Part shown: positions 51,057-61,693 of the stretch, in pieces
Numbering within the stretch: the stretch's first letter is position 1
Layout of the letters: each line of letters opens with the position of its first letter
Assembly (NCBI RefSeq): GCF_026241095.1
Contig: NZ_JAPFGB010000026.1
Location: 24,097 to 88,096 of the forward strand
DNA length: 64,000 bases
Source: Saccharopolyspora sp. NFXS83
GTDB lineage: Bacteria; Actinomycetota; Actinomycetes; Mycobacteriales; Pseudonocardiaceae
Reading direction: 5' to 3'
Notes under the pieces: generated by a model
The model's input: only the letters and a program-made list of their open reading frames with translations
Database searches by the model: none
Told to the model about the DNA's origin: nothing
Position numbers and translations under genes: made by a program

Positions 51057-52124
51057 TCAGCGCACGCCCTTCGGGGCGTCCGGGTTCTCCTTGAGGTCCT
51101 TGCGCAGTTCCTTCGGCAGCGAGAACTGGATCTTCTCGTTCGCGGTGGTCACCTCTTCGACCTCACCGTCCCAGCCGCGCTGCGAGAGGTGGTCCAAGAC
51201 CTGCATGACCAGCACGTCCGGCACCGAGGCACCGCTGGTGACGCCGACCGTGGTCACGCCCTCCAGCCAGGACTCGTCGATCTGGTCCGCGTAGTCGATC
51301 AGGTGCGAATCCCGCGCGCCCGCCTGCAGCGCGACCTCGACCAGGCGCTTCGAGTTCGACGAGTTCTGCGAACCCACGACCAGCACCAGCTCGCACTCCG
51401 CGGCCATCGCCTTCACCGCCACCTGGCGGTTCGACGTGGCGTAGCAGATGTCGTCGCTCGGCGGCGCCTGCAGATCCGGGAAGCGGCCCTTGATCTGGTC
51501 GACCCGCTCCATCGTCTCGTCGACGCTGAGCGTGGTCTGCGACAGCCACACCACCTTGTTGGGGTCCCGGACGTGGACCTTGTCGACGTCCTCCGGCTTG
51601 TCCACGAGCTGCACGCGGTCGGGCGCCTCACCCGCGGTGCCCTCGACCTCCTCGTGGCCCTCGTGGCCGATCAGCAGGATGTCGTAGTCGTCGCGGGCGA
51701 ACCGGTTGACCTCCTTGTGCACCTTCGTGACCAGCGGGCAGGTCGCGTCGATGGTGCGCAGGTTGCGGGCCTTCGCCTCCTCGTGCACCACGGGGGCGAC
51801 GCCGTGCGCGGAGAACACGACCAGCGCGCCCTCCGGGACCTCGTCGGTCTCCTCGACGAAGATCACGCCGCGCTCCTGGAGGGTCTCCACCACGTGCTTG
51901 TTGTGCACGATCTCCTTGCGCACGTACACCGGCGGACCATAGGTCTCCAGCGCCTTCTCCACCGTGATCACCGCACGGTCCACACCGGCGCAGTAGCCAC
52001 GGGGTTTGGCGAGCAGCACGCGCTTGGCGCGGTCGCCCTCCGGGGTCGTCGTGTCCTGATCGGGGGTGCCCTGGTCAAGGTCGCCTTGGGCGAGGCGATC
52101 GGCGGCCTGCGGCGAGGTGCTCAT
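51057..52124 (-). CDS. ispH: 4-hydroxy-3-methylbut-2-enyl diphosphate reductase
   Basis: 355 residues; last enzyme of the MEP isoprenoid pathway, making IPP and DMAPP with a [4Fe-4S] cluster. Cluster cysteines sit in [23 protein letters not shown] and [14 protein letters not shown]; catalytic [10 protein letters not shown] and SAHGVAP regions are present. A 40-residue N-terminal extension rich in Asp/Gln/Thr precedes the core, from the ATG at 52124. Family length otherwise normal. Confidence 0.96.
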   Translation of the reverse strand: MSTSPQAADRLAQGDLDQGTPDQDTTTPEGDRAKRVLLAKPRGYCAGVDRAVITVEKALETYGPPVYVRKEIVHNKHVVETLQERGVIFVEETDEVPEGALVVFSAHGVAPVVHEEAKARNLRTIDATCPLVTKVHKEVNRFARDDYDILLIGHEGHEEVEGTAGEAPDRVQLVDKPEDVDKVHVRDPNKVVWLSQTTLSVDETMERVDQIKGRFPDLQAPPSDDICYATSNRQVAVKAMAAECELVLVVGSQNSSNSKRLVEVALQAGARDSHLIDYADQIDESWLEGVTTVGVTSGASVPDVLVMQVLDHLSQRGWDGEVEEVTTANEKIQFSLPKELRKDLKENPDAPKGVR

Positions 52125-52317
52125 ACCTGCCAGGGTACGGACCACCTCGCGACGGGTCAGCCCTGCGGCCACCCACCTCACCCGTACCGCGCGCCACCGG
52201 CCCCCGCACCCGCGGAGCCACCGGACGGACCACCGGCCGACCGCGCGGGCGCACCGGTGGGAAGCTCATGTCCCAGGACGATGGTTTCCCACGCGCGATT
52301 GCGGGAAGGTAGGGCGC

Positions 52318-52791
52318 ATGTCGACGTATCCCTTGCCGATCCGGGTCGCGGCCGGACTCGCGACCGTCACCGTCGAACAGACCCGGCAGCTGCCCGCGCA
52401 GCTGCTCGGCCTGCCGCTGACCGTGGCCAGCCAGGCGTTGCAGCTGTCCATGCGGGTGCAGCAGCAGATCACCGAGCTGGCCATCCGCGGCGACGAGACG
52501 CTCAGCGCCTGGCAGGGCACCGAGGACGAACCGGAGTGGGCGACGTTCGACGAGGACGAACCGCCGCCCCCGGCGGAGCAGCGGCTGGTGAACGTCGCCG
52601 AGTCCTCCGGTGGCTCCGACGTGCTCGCCGAGTACGACGGCATGAGCCTGCCGCAGCTGCGCGGCAAGCTCCGCGGCTTCTCCGCCGACGAGGTCGAGGA
52701 GCTGCTGGAGCACGAGCAGCGGCACGAGAACCGCGTCGAGTTCGTGCGGATGCTCACCAACCGCCTGGGCCGCCTCCGCGGCGAGGACTGA
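52318..52791 (+). CDS. Conserved actinobacterial protein (lipid-droplet-associated type)
   Basis: 157 residues: helical N-terminus (LPIRVAAGLATVTVEQTRQL, LGLPLTVASQALQLSMRVQQ) that looks amphipathic, an acidic Pro-rich linker, and a C-terminal domain DGMSLPQLRGKLRGFSADEV-EELLEHEQRHENR. Homologues lie between ispH and xseA in mycobacteria (Rv1109c-type) and have been annotated as lipid-droplet-associated. GGGAAGGTAGGG precedes the ATG. The role is uncertain. Confidence 0.75.
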   Translation: MSTYPLPIRVAAGLATVTVEQTRQLPAQLLGLPLTVASQALQLSMRVQQQITELAIRGDETLSAWQGTEDEPEWATFDEDEPPPPAEQRLVNVAESSGGSDVLAEYDGMSLPQLRGKLRGFSADEVEELLEHEQRHENRVEFVRMLTNRLGRLRGED

Positions 52792-52860
52792 GTTCCTGGC
52801 GCTGTCGCGCTCGGTCTGCGCGGTGAGCCGCATGGCGGAACCTCAGCGGTGCCGGTGTCC

Positions 52861-52899
52861 TGGGTGGTCACCGCTCAGCGGCTTCGCCGCTGACAAGAC
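52861..52899 (+). repeat. Intergenic repeat, copy 2
   Basis: Contains GGCTTCGCCGCTGACAAGAC (52880-52899), identical to copy 1 at 30913-30932; here it is the right half of a small hairpin TCAGCGGC-TTC-GCCGCTGA. A shortened copy (GGCTTCGCCGCTGAC) lies at 57363-57377. Confidence 0.6.
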
Positions 52900-52982
52900 G
52901 ACGAACGGGAACCCTGTTCGGTGGCTGCGCGGGCACCGCTGCCTCCGGTGGCGCCGTATGATCGCGCCGCTGATGCCCGGAC

Positions 52983-54242
52983 GTGGAAGGAGCGGTCCTG
53001 AACGCCCCCGCCAACCAGGCACCGACCAGCGCGGAAGAACCGTGGCCGGTGCGCACCGTCGCCCGCAAGATCGCCGACTGGATCCACCGGCTCGGCACCA
53101 TCTGGGTCGAAGGGCAGATCACCCAGATCTCCAACCGCCCCGGCGCCGCGACCTCGTTCCTCACCCTGCGCGACCCCTCCGCCGAGGTGTCGCTGACGCT
53201 GACCTGCGCGTCCTCGCTGCTGCGCAAGCAGGATCCACCGCTGACCGACGGCAGCCGCGTCGTGGTGCACGGCAAGCCCACGTTCTTCGTCGGGCGCGGC
53301 ACGCTGAGCCTGCGCGTCGACGAGATCCGCGCCGTCGGCATCGGTGAACTGCTCGCCCGCATCGAACGGCTCCGGCAACTGCTCAAGGCGGAAGGCCTGT
53401 TCGACCCGGCCCGCAAGCGCCCGCTGCCGTTCCTGCCGAACAAGGTCGGCCTCATCACCGGGCGGGCCTCCGCCGCGGAGCACGACGTGCTCACCAACGC
53501 GAGGCTGCGGTGGCCGTCGGTGCGCTTCGAGATCCGCAACGTGGCCGTGCAGGGTTCCACCGCGGTGCCGCAGATCCTCGACGCGCTCGGCGAACTCGAC
53601 CGCGACCCCGAGGTCGACGTGATCGTGCTGGCGCGCGGCGGCGGCAGCGTGGAGGACCTGCTGCCGTTCTCCGACGAGGCGCTGTGCCGCGCGGTGTCGA
53701 CCTGCCGGACCCCGGTGATCAGCGCGATCGGGCACGAACCGGACTCGCCGCTGCTGGACCACGTCGCCGACGTCCGCTGCTCCACGCCCACCGGAGCGGG
53801 CAAACGAGTCGTTCCGGACATGGCGGAGGAAACGCAGCGAGTGCACCAGTTGCGCGACCGCGCGCGACGTGCGCTACACGGATGGGTGGATCGTGAGCGC
53901 AGGCTGCTCGACTCGCTGCGCAGCCGCCCCGCGCTCGCCGACCCGCACGGTCCGCTGGCGCGCAGATCAGAGCAGGTGCAGGTGGCCCGGGACCGCGCGC
54001 GGCGGGCCATCACCGGCGTGCTCACCGCCGAAGGGCACGCCATGACCGCGACTCGATCTCGCTTGACGACCCTCGGTCCTGCGGCCACTCTTGCTCGCGG
54101 GTACGCGATCGTGCAGCGCGTCGACTCCGACGGGGTCGACGGAGTGCTCCGGTCGATCGAAGAGGCTCCGGCGGGAACCACGCTGCGGGTGCGCGTCGTT
54201 GACGGAGCGGTACACGCCGTGGTGCCCGACGGATCGGAGTAG
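52983..54242 (+). CDS. xseA: Exodeoxyribonuclease VII large subunit
   Basis: 419 residues. N-terminal OB fold ([20 protein letters not shown]), catalytic core with [14 protein letters not shown] [15 protein letters not shown] and [19 protein letters not shown], and C-terminal helices. Degrades single-stranded DNA together with XseB. The only ATG/GTG in range is GTG 52983, but the AAGGAG site (52987-52992) lies after it and would fit a CTG start at 52998, so the true start may be five codons shorter. Confidence 0.94.
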   Translation: MEGAVLNAPANQAPTSAEEPWPVRTVARKIADWIHRLGTIWVEGQITQISNRPGAATSFLTLRDPSAEVSLTLTCASSLLRKQDPPLTDGSRVVVHGKPTFFVGRGTLSLRVDEIRAVGIGELLARIERLRQLLKAEGLFDPARKRPLPFLPNKVGLITGRASAAEHDVLTNARLRWPSVRFEIRNVAVQGSTAVPQILDALGELDRDPEVDVIVLARGGGSVEDLLPFSDEALCRAVSTCRTPVISAIGHEPDSPLLDHVADVRCSTPTGAGKRVVPDMAEETQRVHQLRDRARRALHGWVDRERRLLDSLRSRPALADPHGPLARRSEQVQVARDRARRAITGVLTAEGHAMTATRSRLTTLGPAATLARGYAIVQRVDSDGVDGVLRSIEEAPAGTTLRVRVVDGAVHAVVPDGSE

Positions 54243-54261
54243 CAGAACGAGGGAGGTCGTG

Positions 54262-54669
54262 GTGCAGGGACAACAGGAGCCCACATTCCTCCCGTTGACG
54301 GTCGCCGTCACCCGCTCGCCGCAACTGCGCGACGCGGAGCGGGTTCGGCAATGCGTCCACGAGGCGGACGCGGCGGCGGTCGGGTGCTGGAACGCGCTGC
54401 TCGGCGGCTGCGATTCCACCGAGCGCAGGACCTTGCCGGTGAAGCTGCGGGCGCTCGCCGACGCGGCCTCCGCCTACGCGGGGACCCGGTGGTGGGTCGG
54501 CCACGGCTCCGGACATCGACGTAGGGTCACCGAAGCGCAATTGCGCATCAACGACGCGGTCCGCGAAGGGGACGGAGCCGAGTTCGCCGAGGCGTTCATC
54601 GGCTACGACCAGGCCATCGCGACCGCCGTGGTGTCCGTGCCCAGCAAGCTGGAGAGCCCCACCCCGTGA
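54262..54669 (+). CDS. Hypothetical protein inside the exonuclease VII operon
   Basis: 135 residues, helical, no motif recognised ([40 protein letters not shown]). GTG 54262 with GGGAGG five bases upstream. Its last four bases overlap the xseB start (GTGA), so it is translated in this operon. Position suggests a link to exonuclease VII or DNA processing, but nothing in the sequence shows it. Confidence 0.7.
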   Translation: MQGQQEPTFLPLTVAVTRSPQLRDAERVRQCVHEADAAAVGCWNALLGGCDSTERRTLPVKLRALADAASAYAGTRWWVGHGSGHRRRVTEAQLRINDAVREGDGAEFAEAFIGYDQAIATAVVSVPSKLESPTP

Positions 54670-54929
54670 CGAACAACGAGCAGGACGAGCACTTCGACCC
54701 GGTCGCCGACCACCCGGACGTCGCCGAACTCGGCTATGAGCAGGCCCGCGACGAACTGGCCGACGTGGTCAAGCAACTCGAGGCGGGCGGCCTGTCCCTG
54801 GAGGAGTCGCTGGCCCTCTGGGAACGCGGCGAAGCCCTCGCGACGGTGTGCGAACGCCACCTCGCAGGCGCCAGGGAGCGCGTCGACCGCGCCCTCGCCT
54901 CCGTCGAGGAACCCGGCCGAGCGCAGTAG
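54666..54929 (+). CDS. xseB: Exodeoxyribonuclease VII small subunit
   Basis: 87 residues: a helical hairpin [36 protein letters not shown] with the typical YExAxxELExIVxxLExGxLxLEESLxLxExG spacing. Binds XseA. GTG 54666 overlaps the preceding stop. An N-terminal acidic extension of about 20 residues is specific to this lineage. Confidence 0.94.
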   Translation: MTNNEQDEHFDPVADHPDVAELGYEQARDELADVVKQLEAGGLSLEESLALWERGEALATVCERHLAGARERVDRALASVEEPGRAQ

Positions 54930-55051
54930 TGGGTTCGCCCACGTGACCCGGCTTCGGGGTGGGCGATCTGCGAAGATCCCCGGTAACGAGTGCGGCGCGC
55001 GGAGCCGGTGCGCCATGCCGATGAAGTCAGCTCGCCATACCGGGAGGCGCG

Positions 55052-56098
55052 ATGAGCACGTCCACCACGCAGGGCCGCCACGAGGCGCCCGACCGCAACC
55101 TGGCCATGGAGCTGGTCCGGGTCACCGAAGCCGCCGCGATGGCCGCCGGGCGCTGGGTGGGTCGCGGTGACAAGAACTCAGGTGACGGCGCCGCAGTGGA
55201 CGCCATGCGCAAACTGATCGGCACCGTCTCGATGCGCGGCGTCGTCGTCATCGGCGAAGGCGAGAAGGACGAAGCGCCGATGCTGTTCAACGGCGAGGAG
55301 GTCGGCAACGGCGAAGGTCCCGAGGTGGACGTCGCCGTCGACCCCATCGACGGGACGACGCTGCTGAGCAAGGGCATGCCGAACGCGCTGGCCGTGCTCG
55401 CCGTCGCCGAGCGCGGCGCCATGTTCGACCCGTCCGCGGTGTTCTACATGGAGAAGCTCGCCGTCGGTCCCGAGGCCGCGGGCGTCGTGGACCTGAACGC
55501 GCCGACCGCCGAGAACATCCGCCGCGTCGCGAAGGCCAAGCACATCGACGTCTCCGACGTGACGGTCTGCATCCTGGACCGGCCGCGGCACGAGAACCTG
55601 GTCCGCGAGGTCCGCGAGGCGGGCGCTCGCATCCAGTTCATCTCCGACGGTGACGTGGCCGGCGCGATCGCCGCGGCCCGGCCGGACAGCGGTGTCGACA
55701 TGTTGATCGGCATCGGCGGCACCCCCGAGGGCATCATCACGGCCGCGGCGCTGAAGTGCCTCGACGGGGAGATCCAGACCCGGTTGTGGCCGAAGGACGA
55801 CGAGGAGCGGCAGAAGGCGATCGACGCCGGGCACGACGTGGACCGGGTGCTGACCACCTCGGACCTGGTGCGCGGCGACAACGTCTTCTTCTGCGCCACC
55901 GGCATCACCGATGGCGCGCTGCTCAAGGGCGTGCACTACCGGGCGAACCGGTGCAGCACCCAGTCGATCGTGATGCGCTCGAAGTCGGGCACGGTGCGGA
56001 TGATCGAAGGCCTGCACAAGCTGACGAAGCTGCGCGAGTACTCGGACGTGGACCTCGACGGCGCGGGCGAGAACGCCCGCCACGGGCTGCTGCCCTGA
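55052..56098 (+). CDS. glpX: Class II fructose-1,6-bisphosphatase
   Basis: 348 residues; gluconeogenic phosphatase and, in actinobacteria, often the only FBPase. The lithium-sensitive phosphatase motif [12 protein letters not shown] starts at residue 97, with [12 protein letters not shown] upstream as the first metal site and [19 protein letters not shown] in the second half. GGGAGG precedes ATG 55052. The order xse operon, glpX, fum is kept as in mycobacteria. Confidence 0.96.
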   Translation: MSTSTTQGRHEAPDRNLAMELVRVTEAAAMAAGRWVGRGDKNSGDGAAVDAMRKLIGTVSMRGVVVIGEGEKDEAPMLFNGEEVGNGEGPEVDVAVDPIDGTTLLSKGMPNALAVLAVAERGAMFDPSAVFYMEKLAVGPEAAGVVDLNAPTAENIRRVAKAKHIDVSDVTVCILDRPRHENLVREVREAGARIQFISDGDVAGAIAAARPDSGVDMLIGIGGTPEGIITAAALKCLDGEIQTRLWPKDDEERQKAIDAGHDVDRVLTTSDLVRGDNVFFCATGITDGALLKGVHYRANRCSTQSIVMRSKSGTVRMIEGLHKLTKLREYSDVDLDGAGENARHGLLP

Positions 56099-56113
56099 TC
56101 TTCCCGCTCGACC

Positions 56114-56156
56114 GAACGGACCGCTCCTCCCCGATGGGAGGGCGGTCCGTTCTTTC
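56114..56156 (+). terminator. glpX terminator
   Basis: Outer stem GAACGGACCGC/GCGGTCCGTTC plus inner CCTCCC/GGGAGG (one bulged T), loop CGAT, followed by TTTC. The outer arm resembles the ACGGACCGTT repeats at 32.1 kb. Confidence 0.8.
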
Positions 56157-56418
56157 GTCTCCGGATCGATTCGCGCTGGGGGAACGGGCACTTTTTCCCG
56201 GTATTTCCCCGAAATCGGCCGATCGGACGGACTTGACCTGCATCGCGACCCGCATCGGTGCTGCGGCACCGGCGTAGGGGCGACGGGCACACCGCCATAA
56301 GTGGGTGCCCCGGTCGAGTGAAGCTCCTTACCGTCAGTGTTCACTCGGCCCGCCGCACCGGACCGAGTTCCACTACCGGCCGATCCCCGAGCCGGGTGTA
56401 CGGAAGGACTCGTCCCCC
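56157..56418. other. Region upstream of the secreted protease
   Basis: 262 bases without a gene. GGAAGGA at 56402-56408 is the likely ribosome site. No promoter could be placed with confidence. Confidence 0.3.
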
Positions 56419-57162
56419 ATGCGCACACGCTCCCTGCTCACCGGAGTGCTCGCCGCGGGCGCCGCCGTCGCGATGGCCATGCCCGCCTCCGCCGCCGAAG
56501 AGCCCACGCCGATGGTCGTGGGCGGCCACGACGCCACCGAGACCTACTCGTTCATGGTCTCGCTGCAGTCCGGCGGCAGCCACATCTGCGGCGCTTCGCT
56601 GATCAAGGCGGACTGGGCGGTCACCGCCGCGCACTGCGTCGAAGGCAGCCAGCCCGCGGACCTCTCGGTTCGCGTCGGCAGCCTGGAGCACGCCTCCGGC
56701 GGCGAGGAAGCCGGGATCTCCGACATCGCCACGCACCCGTCCGCGGACCTCGCGGTGATCAAGCTGGACAAGCCGGTCGAGGCCGCCCCGATCTCGATCG
56801 CCCCCGAATCGGGCGCCACCGGCACCGAGACCCGCATCATCGGCTGGGGCCAGACCAGCCCGGCACCCGGCGGCGAGGCCCCGGCCACGCTGCAGGAACT
56901 GGACACCGCCGTCGTCGACGACGCCGACTGCTCCGGCATCACCGGCGAGAGCGAGATCTGCACCTCGAACCCCGGTGGCGACTCCGGCGCCTGCTACGGC
57001 GACTCCGGCGGCCCGCAGATCAAGGGCACCCAGGGCGCCTGGGAGCTGATCGGCGCGACCAGCCGCTCGGGCAACAGCGACTCGAACTGCGCGACCGGCC
57101 CCTCGATCTACACCGACGTGTCGGCCCTGTCCGACTGGGTCGAGGAGAACACCGCGGCCTGA
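56419..57162 (+). CDS. Secreted trypsin-like serine protease (S1)
   Basis: 247 residues. Signal peptide to about ASA-A (residue 26), a very short propeptide, then the mature-like N-terminus VVGGHDAT. Catalytic triad H72 (TAAHC), D110 (ADLAVIK) and S196 (GDSGGP) is intact. Cysteine pairs around H72 and S196 fit disulfides. The S1 pocket base before GDSGGP reads GACY, so primary specificity is not clearly trypsin. Probably secreted for nutrition or development. Confidence 0.93.
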   Translation: MRTRSLLTGVLAAGAAVAMAMPASAAEEPTPMVVGGHDATETYSFMVSLQSGGSHICGASLIKADWAVTAAHCVEGSQPADLSVRVGSLEHASGGEEAGISDIATHPSADLAVIKLDKPVEAAPISIAPESGATGTETRIIGWGQTSPAPGGEAPATLQELDTAVVDDADCSGITGESEICTSNPGGDSGACYGDSGGPQIKGTQGAWELIGATSRSGNSDSNCATGPSIYTDVSALSDWVEENTAA

Positions 57163-57178
57163 CCGCGGCCCCCCAGAC

Positions 57179-57208
57179 CGGCCGCCCTTCCCCTGGGAAG
57201 GGCGGCCG
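57179..57208 (+). terminator. Terminator of the protease gene
   Basis: Stem CGGCCGCCCTTCC with its complement and a tight CCTG loop, 16 bases after the stop. Confidence 0.8.
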
Positions 57209-57295
57209 TTCCACGCGCGCGAGGGTCCCGGGTCGAGCTGCACGAGTGGCGAGCGCTCGAGTTCTCGACGCGGGCCATGCGGTTCGCGCATCCAG

Positions 57296-57332
57296 GCACG
57301 GCCTTCGGCCGCAGAGCACGGCCTTCGGCCGC
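57296..57332. repeat. Tandem repeat of a 17-base unit
   Basis: GCACGGCCTTCGGCCGC occurs at 57296-57312 and again at 57316-57332 (period 20). Each unit holds the small palindrome GGCC-TTC-GGCC. Two copies only, so not a CRISPR. Confidence 0.6.
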
Positions 57333-57387
57333 GAGGCGGGCATCGCTCCGCCCTCCCCTACGGGCTTCGCCGCTGACCGGGCGAAGG

Positions 57388-58362
57388 TCAGGTCTGGTTG
57401 GAGGAGTGGCCAGGGAAGAGGTGGGCGTCGGGGTCGAGGGTGACGGCGATGTTGTTCACGGCGGTGGCGGCCTCGCCGAAACCGGTGGCGATGAGCTTGA
57501 CCTTGCCCGGGTAGGAGGCGACGTCGCCTGCCGCGTAGACGCGGTCCCGGTTGGTGCGCATCGTGCTGTCCACCTTGATGGAGCGCTTGTGCAGATCGAG
57601 CCCCCAGGATTCGATCGGCCCCAGGTCCGCGGTGAAACCGAGCGCGGCGACCACGGTCCGCGCGGGCAGCACCCGCCGCTCGTCGCCGAGCTCCAGCTCC
57701 ACTTCGTGCACGCCGTCCGCGTCCCCGCGCACCTCCGCGACCTGCGCCTCGGTGATGAGCTCGACGCCGAGGTCCTCGACCTTGCGGACCAGGCCGGGAT
57801 GCGCCCGGAACCGCGCTCTGCGGTGCACGAGCGTGACGCTGCGGGCGATCGGGTGCAGCGCCAGCGCCCAGTCGAACGCCGAATCGCCACCTCCGACGAC
57901 CACCACGTCGTGACCGCTGTGGACGGACAGGTCGGGGACGAAGTGCACGACGCCGCGCCCGAGCCAGTCCCCTCCCGCGGGCAGCGGGCGCGGCGAGAAC
58001 TCGCCGATGCCCGCGGTGACCAGCACCGCCCGCGCCCGCACCGGCCGGTCGCCGACCCGGACCAGCACCCCGTCGTCCACATCGGACAAATCGGTGGCGT
58101 CGCGTCCGAGCAGGTAGACCGGCTCGTACTGCGCCGCCTGCTCCACGAGCGAGGCCACCAGGTCCCGGCCGCGGACCGCGGGGAACCCGGCCACATCGAA
58201 GATCATCTTTTCCGGGTACATGGCCGTCACCTGACCGCCCGGCTCCGGCAGCGAATCCACCACCACCACCGACAGGTCCCGGAACCCCGCGTAGTACGCC
58301 GCGAACAGCCCCGTCGGCCCCGCGCCCACCACCAGCAGATCGACCTCGAACGGCTCGGACAT
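57388..58362 (-). CDS. FAD/NAD(P)-dependent reductase, ferredoxin-NADP reductase type 2
   Basis: 324 residues. FAD motif [24 protein letters not shown] motif [17 protein letters not shown], and the closing [20 protein letters not shown]. The thioredoxin-reductase CxxC pair is absent, which with the length points to the TrxR-like ferredoxin/flavodoxin-NADP reductase group. ATG 58362. Divergent from fumC. Confidence 0.85.
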   Translation of the reverse strand: MSEPFEVDLLVVGAGPTGLFAAYYAGFRDLSVVVVDSLPEPGGQVTAMYPEKMIFDVAGFPAVRGRDLVASLVEQAAQYEPVYLLGRDATDLSDVDDGVLVRVGDRPVRARAVLVTAGIGEFSPRPLPAGGDWLGRGVVHFVPDLSVHSGHDVVVVGGGDSAFDWALALHPIARSVTLVHRRARFRAHPGLVRKVEDLGVELITEAQVAEVRGDADGVHEVELELGDERRVLPARTVVAALGFTADLGPIESWGLDLHKRSIKVDSTMRTNRDRVYAAGDVASYPGKVKLIATGFGEAATAVNNIAVTLDPDAHLFPGHSSNQT

Positions 58363-58601
58363 GCCCACCCCCACTCGCACCGGTGCAACGTGGATCACAT
58401 CCGAGCCTAGCCCTCGCGCCCGTCCGATGTCGCCGACGCGGCGCCCGCCCGGCGTCGGCGGCACCCGAGACCTGCGCGGAACCGGCAGGACGACAAGCCC
58501 GCCCACCGCATCGGTGCACCACCCGCGTTCCGCGTCCCGACCGGCTGGAAGTGGGGCGGCCCATACTGACCGGACCGGCCCGATCGGAGGACACTTCGGT
58601 C

Positions 58602-59996
58602 ATGGCTGAACAGGACTACCGGATCGAACACGACACGATGGGCGAGGTCAGGGTCCCCGCCGAAGCCCTGTACCGCGCGCAGACCCAACGCGCCGTGGAG
58701 AACTTCCCGATCTCCGGCCGCGGGCTCGAACGCGCCCAGATCCGCGCCCTCGGCCTCCTCAAGGCCGCCACCGCTCGGGTCAACGGCAGGCTCGGCATCC
58801 TCGCCCCGGACATGGCCGAAGCCATCTCCGCCGCGGCCGACGAGGTCGCCGAAGGCCGCCACGACGAGCACTTCCCGATCGACGTCTTCCAGACCGGCTC
58901 GGGCACGTCGTCGAACATGAACGCCAACGAGGTCATCGCGACCCTCGCCACCCGCGGGCTCGGCCGCGACGTGCACCCGAACGACCACGTCAACGCCTCG
59001 CAGTCGTCGAACGACACGTTCCCCACGACGATCCACGTCGCGGCCACCGAAGCCGTGCTCAGCGAGGTCATCCCCGCCCTGGAGCACCTGGCCGGGGTCG
59101 TCGAAGGACGCGCCGCCGAGTGGACCGAGGTCGTCAAGTCCGGGCGCACCCACCTGATGGACGCGGTCCCGATCACCTTGGCGCAGGAGGCGGGCGCGTG
59201 GGCCTCGCAGGTCCGCTTCGGCGTGGAGCGGCTGCGCTCCGGCCTGGGCCGGCTCGGCGAACTGCCCATCGGCGGCACCGCCGTCGGTTCCGGCCTCAAC
59301 GCGCCGGAAGGCTTCGGCCAGGCCGTCGCCGACGAGCTCGCCCGCGTCACCGGGCTGCCGCTGACCGAGGCCCGCGACCACTTCGAGGCGCAGGCCACCC
59401 AGGACGGCGTGGTGGAAACCTCCGGCCACCTGCGCACCGTCGCGGTGAGCCTGAACAAGATCGCCAACGACGTGCGCTGGCTCGGTTCCGGCCCGCGCAC
59501 CGGACTCGCCGAACTGGCGCTGCCGGACCTGCAGCCGGGCTCGTCGATCATGCCGGGCAAGGTGAACCCGGTGATCCCGGAGGCCACGCTGCAGGTCGTC
59601 GCCCAGGTCATCGGCAACGACGCGGCCGTCGCCTTCGCCGGCGCGCAGGGCAACTTCCAGCTCAACGTGAACCTGCCGGTGATCGCGCGCAACGTGCTGG
59701 AATCCGCGCGGTTGCTGGCGGCGGTGTCCCGGTTGCTCGCGGACAAGGTCTTCGCCGAGGTGACGGCCAACGCCGAGCGCGCCCGCGAGTACGCGGAGGG
59801 GTCGCCGTCGATCGTCACGCCGCTGAACCGCTTCATCGGCTACGAGGAGGCCGCCTCGATCGCGAAGCAGGCCCTCAAGGAACGCCGGACCATCCGGGAG
59901 GTCGTGCTGGAACGCGGTCACGTCGACTCGGGCACGCTCACCTTGGAGCAGCTCGACACCGCCCTCGACGTGCTGGGCATGGCCCAGGCGAAGTGA
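58602..59996 (+). CDS. fumC: Class II fumarate hydratase
   Basis: 464 residues; interconverts fumarate and malate in the TCA cycle. Signature [12 protein letters not shown] at 313-324, with [22 protein letters not shown] and [14 protein letters not shown] in the expected order. CGGAGGA upstream of ATG 58602. Located after glpX as in mycobacteria, with the protease and reductase genes inserted between. Confidence 0.96.
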   Translation: MAEQDYRIEHDTMGEVRVPAEALYRAQTQRAVENFPISGRGLERAQIRALGLLKAATARVNGRLGILAPDMAEAISAAADEVAEGRHDEHFPIDVFQTGSGTSSNMNANEVIATLATRGLGRDVHPNDHVNASQSSNDTFPTTIHVAATEAVLSEVIPALEHLAGVVEGRAAEWTEVVKSGRTHLMDAVPITLAQEAGAWASQVRFGVERLRSGLGRLGELPIGGTAVGSGLNAPEGFGQAVADELARVTGLPLTEARDHFEAQATQDGVVETSGHLRTVAVSLNKIANDVRWLGSGPRTGLAELALPDLQPGSSIMPGKVNPVIPEATLQVVAQVIGNDAAVAFAGAQGNFQLNVNLPVIARNVLESARLLAAVSRLLADKVFAEVTANAERAREYAEGSPSIVTPLNRFIGYEEAASIAKQALKERRTIREVVLERGHVDSGTLTLEQLDTALDVLGMAQAK

Positions 59997-60005
59997 GCCG
60001 GACAA

Positions 60006-60041
60006 GGCCGTGCGCCCCGCTGTTCGGCGAGGCGCACGGCC
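60006..60041 (+). terminator. fumC terminator
   Basis: Perfect 11-bp stem GGCCGTGCGCC/GGCGCACGGCC with a 14-base loop, nine bases after the fumC stop. Confidence 0.8.
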
Positions 60042-60151
60042 GATCCGGAGCACCCCCAGCGGTTCCGGATCACGACTGAGACGCCGCGCGCCGCCCCCGC
60101 GGTTCCGTCGATCTTGAGCGAGTTGTCGGCGGACGTGGGCACCATGGGCGG

Positions 60152-61693
60152 ATGGTGTCGCTGAACGCGGTCGTGGCCGCATCCGCCGAGGTCGCGGCCA
60201 CCCGTGCCCGCACCGCGAAGGTGACCGCGATCGCCGGGCTGCTCGCCGGACTCGACGCGGCGGAGGTGCGACCCGCCACCGCGCTGCTCGCAGGCGAACT
60301 GCCCGGCGGCCGGGTGGGGGTGGGGTGGTCGACGCTGTCCGCGCTGCAGGTCGCCCCCGCGACGAGCCCTTCGCTCACCGTCCTCGACGTCGACGCGGCG
60401 GTCGGCGAGCTGCGCGACATCACCGGCACCGGATCGGGACGGCGGCGGACCGAGGCCCTGCACGACCTGCTCGGCAGGGCCACCGCCGAGGAGCAGGAAT
60501 TCCTGATCCGGCTGCTGGGCGGCGAGCTCCGGCAAGGGGCGCTGGAGGGCGTGATGCTCGAAGCCGTCGCCCGCGCCGCCGCAGTGCCCGCCGCGTCGGT
60601 GCGCCGCGCGTTCATGCTCTCCGGCAGGCTGCCCGCCACCGCCGAGGCCGCGCTGCTGGGCGGTTCGGCCGCGCTGGAGGAGTTCCGCCTCGAAGTCGGC
60701 AGGCCGCTGCGACCGATGCTCGCCTCCCCCGCCGACGCGCTCGACGCGGCGCTCGCCGAACTCGGCGCCTGCGTCGTCGAGTACAAGCTCGACGGCGCGC
60801 GCATCCAGGTCCACCGATCCGGCGAGCAGGTGCACGTCTACACCCGCACGCTGCGCGAGATCACCGGCCAAGTCCCCGAGATCGTCTCCCTCGCCCGGGC
60901 CCTGAACTGCGATTCCGCGGTGCTCGACGGCGAGACGCTGGCGCTCACCGACTCCGGGCGCCCGCGCCCGTTCCAGGAAACGATGGCCCGCTTCGGCGCG
61001 CAGAGCCCGCGCGACGAGGTGCTGCGGCCCTACTTCTTCGACTGCCTGCACCTGGACGGAACGGACCTGGTCGACGAGCCGCTGCACCGACGGCTCGACG
61101 CGCTCGCCCGAGTCGCGCCGGAACACCGGGTCCCCGGTGTGCGTCCCGGTGCCGACGCCGACGCGGCGGCGCTGCTGGACGAGGCGCTCGACGCGGGCCA
61201 CGAGGGCGTCGTGGTGAAAGCGCTCGACTCGCCGTACGCGGCGGGACGCCGCGGGCGCACCTGGCGCAAGATCAAGCCCTCGCACACGCTCGACCTGGTG
61301 GTGCTCGCCGCCGAATGGGGGCACGGGCGGCGCAGCGGCCACCTGTCCAACCTGCACCTCGGCGCCCGCGATCCCGACGGCGGGCCGCCGATCATGGTGG
61401 GCAAGACGTTCAAAGGGCTCACCGACGAACTCCTCGCGTGGCAGACCAGCGAGTTCCCCCGCCACGAGACGCACCGCGACGACTGGACCGTGCACCTCGC
61501 GCCCGACCTGGTCGTGGAGATCGAACTCGACGGCGTGCAGGTCAGCACCCGCTACCCCGGAGCGGTCGCGCTGCGCTTCGCCCGCGTGCTGCGCTACCGC
61601 CCCGACAAGGACGCGGGCAGCGCCGACACCATCGAGGTAGTGCGGGCCATGCTTCCGGGCGGCGGCGCGCGGGATGAGAAAGTGGAGCCATGA
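60152..61693 (+). CDS. ligB: ATP-dependent DNA ligase (LigB type)
   Basis: 513 residues. N-terminal helical domain, then the adenylation motif EYKLDGARIQVH with nucleophile K212, later motifs TLREITGQ, LDGETLAL, PYFFDCLHLDG, EGVVVKALDSPY and WRKIKPSH, and a C-terminal OB fold. This is the extra ATP-dependent ligase that actinobacteria carry beside NAD-dependent LigA; it is thought to act in repair. ATG 60152. Confidence 0.94.
   Translation: MVSLNAVVAASAEVAATRARTAKVTAIAGLLAGLDAAEVRPATALLAGELPGGRVGVGWSTLSALQVAPATSPSLTVLDVDAAVGELRDITGTGSGRRRTEALHDLLGRATAEEQEFLIRLLGGELRQGALEGVMLEAVARAAAVPAASVRRAFMLSGRLPATAEAALLGGSAALEEFRLEVGRPLRPMLASPADALDAALAELGACVVEYKLDGARIQVHRSGEQVHVYTRTLREITGQVPEIVSLARALNCDSAVLDGETLALTDSGRPRPFQETMARFGAQSPRDEVLRPYFFDCLHLDGTDLVDEPLHRRLDALARVAPEHRVPGVRPGADADAAALLDEALDAGHEGVVVKALDSPYAAGRRGRTWRKIKPSHTLDLVVLAAEWGHGRRSGHLSNLHLGARDPDGGPPIMVGKTFKGLTDELLAWQTSEFPRHETHRDDWTVHLAPDLVVEIELDGVQVSTRYPGAVALRFARVLRYRPDKDAGSADTIEVVRAMLPGGGARDEKVEP

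Noticed and set aside
57296..57332. CRISPR-like direct repeats
   Set aside because: Only two units with a three-base separation, no spacers and no cas genes.
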